Assembly: GCF_031143425.1 (NCBI RefSeq)
Contig: NC_090450.1
Coordinates: 218,995,442-219,059,441, forward strand
Length of the DNA: 64,000 bases
Direction: 5' to 3'
Origin: Pleurodeles waltl
Taxonomy: Eukaryota > Chordata > Amphibia > Caudata > Salamandridae
The notes under the pieces were generated by a model. It worked only from the letters and a program-made list of their open reading frames with translations. It was not told the origin of the DNA and did no database searches. This document shows positions 63,761 to 64,000 of this stretch, piece by piece (the first letter of the stretch is position 1; every line of letters begins with the position of its first letter). The translations under genes and the position numbers were made by a program.

Positions 63761-64000
63761 ACAAATGCATTCCTGGAGGGCATTCATTCTGGTCAGGCGG
63801 CCCTTCAGCGAGCTTTTCAGACTCTGGCCTCAGCACTGATGGCAGCCATTGTCCCTGTGTCTAGCATCCCCCCTCCAACTTCCTCCGCCTAGACCCAATC
63901 CCCTGTACCTCAGCCTATCCCAAGCACACCCTCAGACCAGCATGCACACACGTCAACACACAAGGGAAGCTCAGGCAAACATAAGCACCACACATCCCAC
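63761..64000 (+). pseudogene. gene B exon 3 continuation, window end
   Basis: Aligns with 39480-39720 of copy 1 (HSGQAA, TLASALMAAIVPVSS, DQHAHTSTHKGSSGKH in one frame) after the TAA at 63758. It has a further TAG near 63891. Confidence 0.6.

Larger units (their letters stand above)
58146..64000 (+). mobile_element. PIF/Harbinger element copy 2 (cut by window end)
   Basis: Begins GGCCGTCATTACAAC, then TTGGCAGTAAAAACCGC, parallel to copy 1. In order: CACA-rich leader, Myb-like gene A (58745-60283), convergent minus-strand transposase (61970-60760), divergent spacer, and Myb-like gene B (62347 onward). The minisatellites and right end lie beyond the window. This is the fullest copy here of gene A and of the transposase. 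Confidence 0.88.

Overview
This looks like about 64 kb of a large, repeat-packed vertebrate genome, most likely amphibian and probably a salamander or newt. The evidence is the mix of elements: PIF/Harbinger DNA transposons with many foldback MITEs, an L2-clade LINE, a Ty3/gypsy element, a Penelope-like element, a long gamma/epsilon-type endogenous retrovirus and a foamy-virus-like endogenous retrovirus. Harbinger expansion has been reported for the newt Pleurodeles waltl, but the species call is inference. I recognise no host exon, tRNA or rRNA. Almost every supported feature is a mobile element or a piece of one.

Layout. 1-1083: terminal piece of a Harbinger element, minus strand. 1084-3850: no gene seen. 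3851-11970: decayed Ty3/gypsy retrotransposon with two 195-bp LTRs; its reverse transcriptase is interrupted by an L2-type LINE at 6041-9309, flanked by a 7-bp target duplication. 12309-26147: nearly complete 13.8-kb endogenous retrovirus on the minus strand, with two 1574-bp LTRs, a 4-bp target duplication (GTTG), long open gag and pol separated in the same frame by one TAA, and an env that stops before its membrane anchor. 26152-30776: unassigned DNA with an L1-type ORF1 remnant. 30777-31294: MITE. 31314-42044: full-length but broken Harbinger element (TSD ATT) that received a Penelope-like element at 32483-36755 (14-bp TSD). The Penelope copy is bounded by about 1.27-kb inverted repeats, each with a hammerhead-ribozyme-like motif. 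The right end of this Harbinger carries 74-bp and 64-bp minisatellites. 42048-50811: mostly unassigned, with a series of foldback MITEs with 3-bp target duplications. 50812-56545: 3' part of a foamy-like retrovirus on the minus strand (integrase, env, possible accessory ORF, polypurine tract, LTR). 57719-58021: 112-bp tandem repeat. 58146-64000: second Harbinger element, cut by the window end.

How the parts relate. The two large Harbinger copies together show one architecture: left terminus, a plus-strand Myb/SANT-like gene A, a convergent minus-strand DDE transposase, a short divergent intergenic region, a second plus-strand Myb/SANT-like gene B with two introns, and a right terminal region. 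Classical autonomous Harbingers have a transposase and one Myb-like partner, so two Myb-like genes per element is the most system-like observation here. The copies are broken in different places, so none looks autonomous. Nesting gives relative ages: gypsy before L2, and Harbinger before Penelope. The retrovirus is young by LTR identity; I counted six differences by eye.
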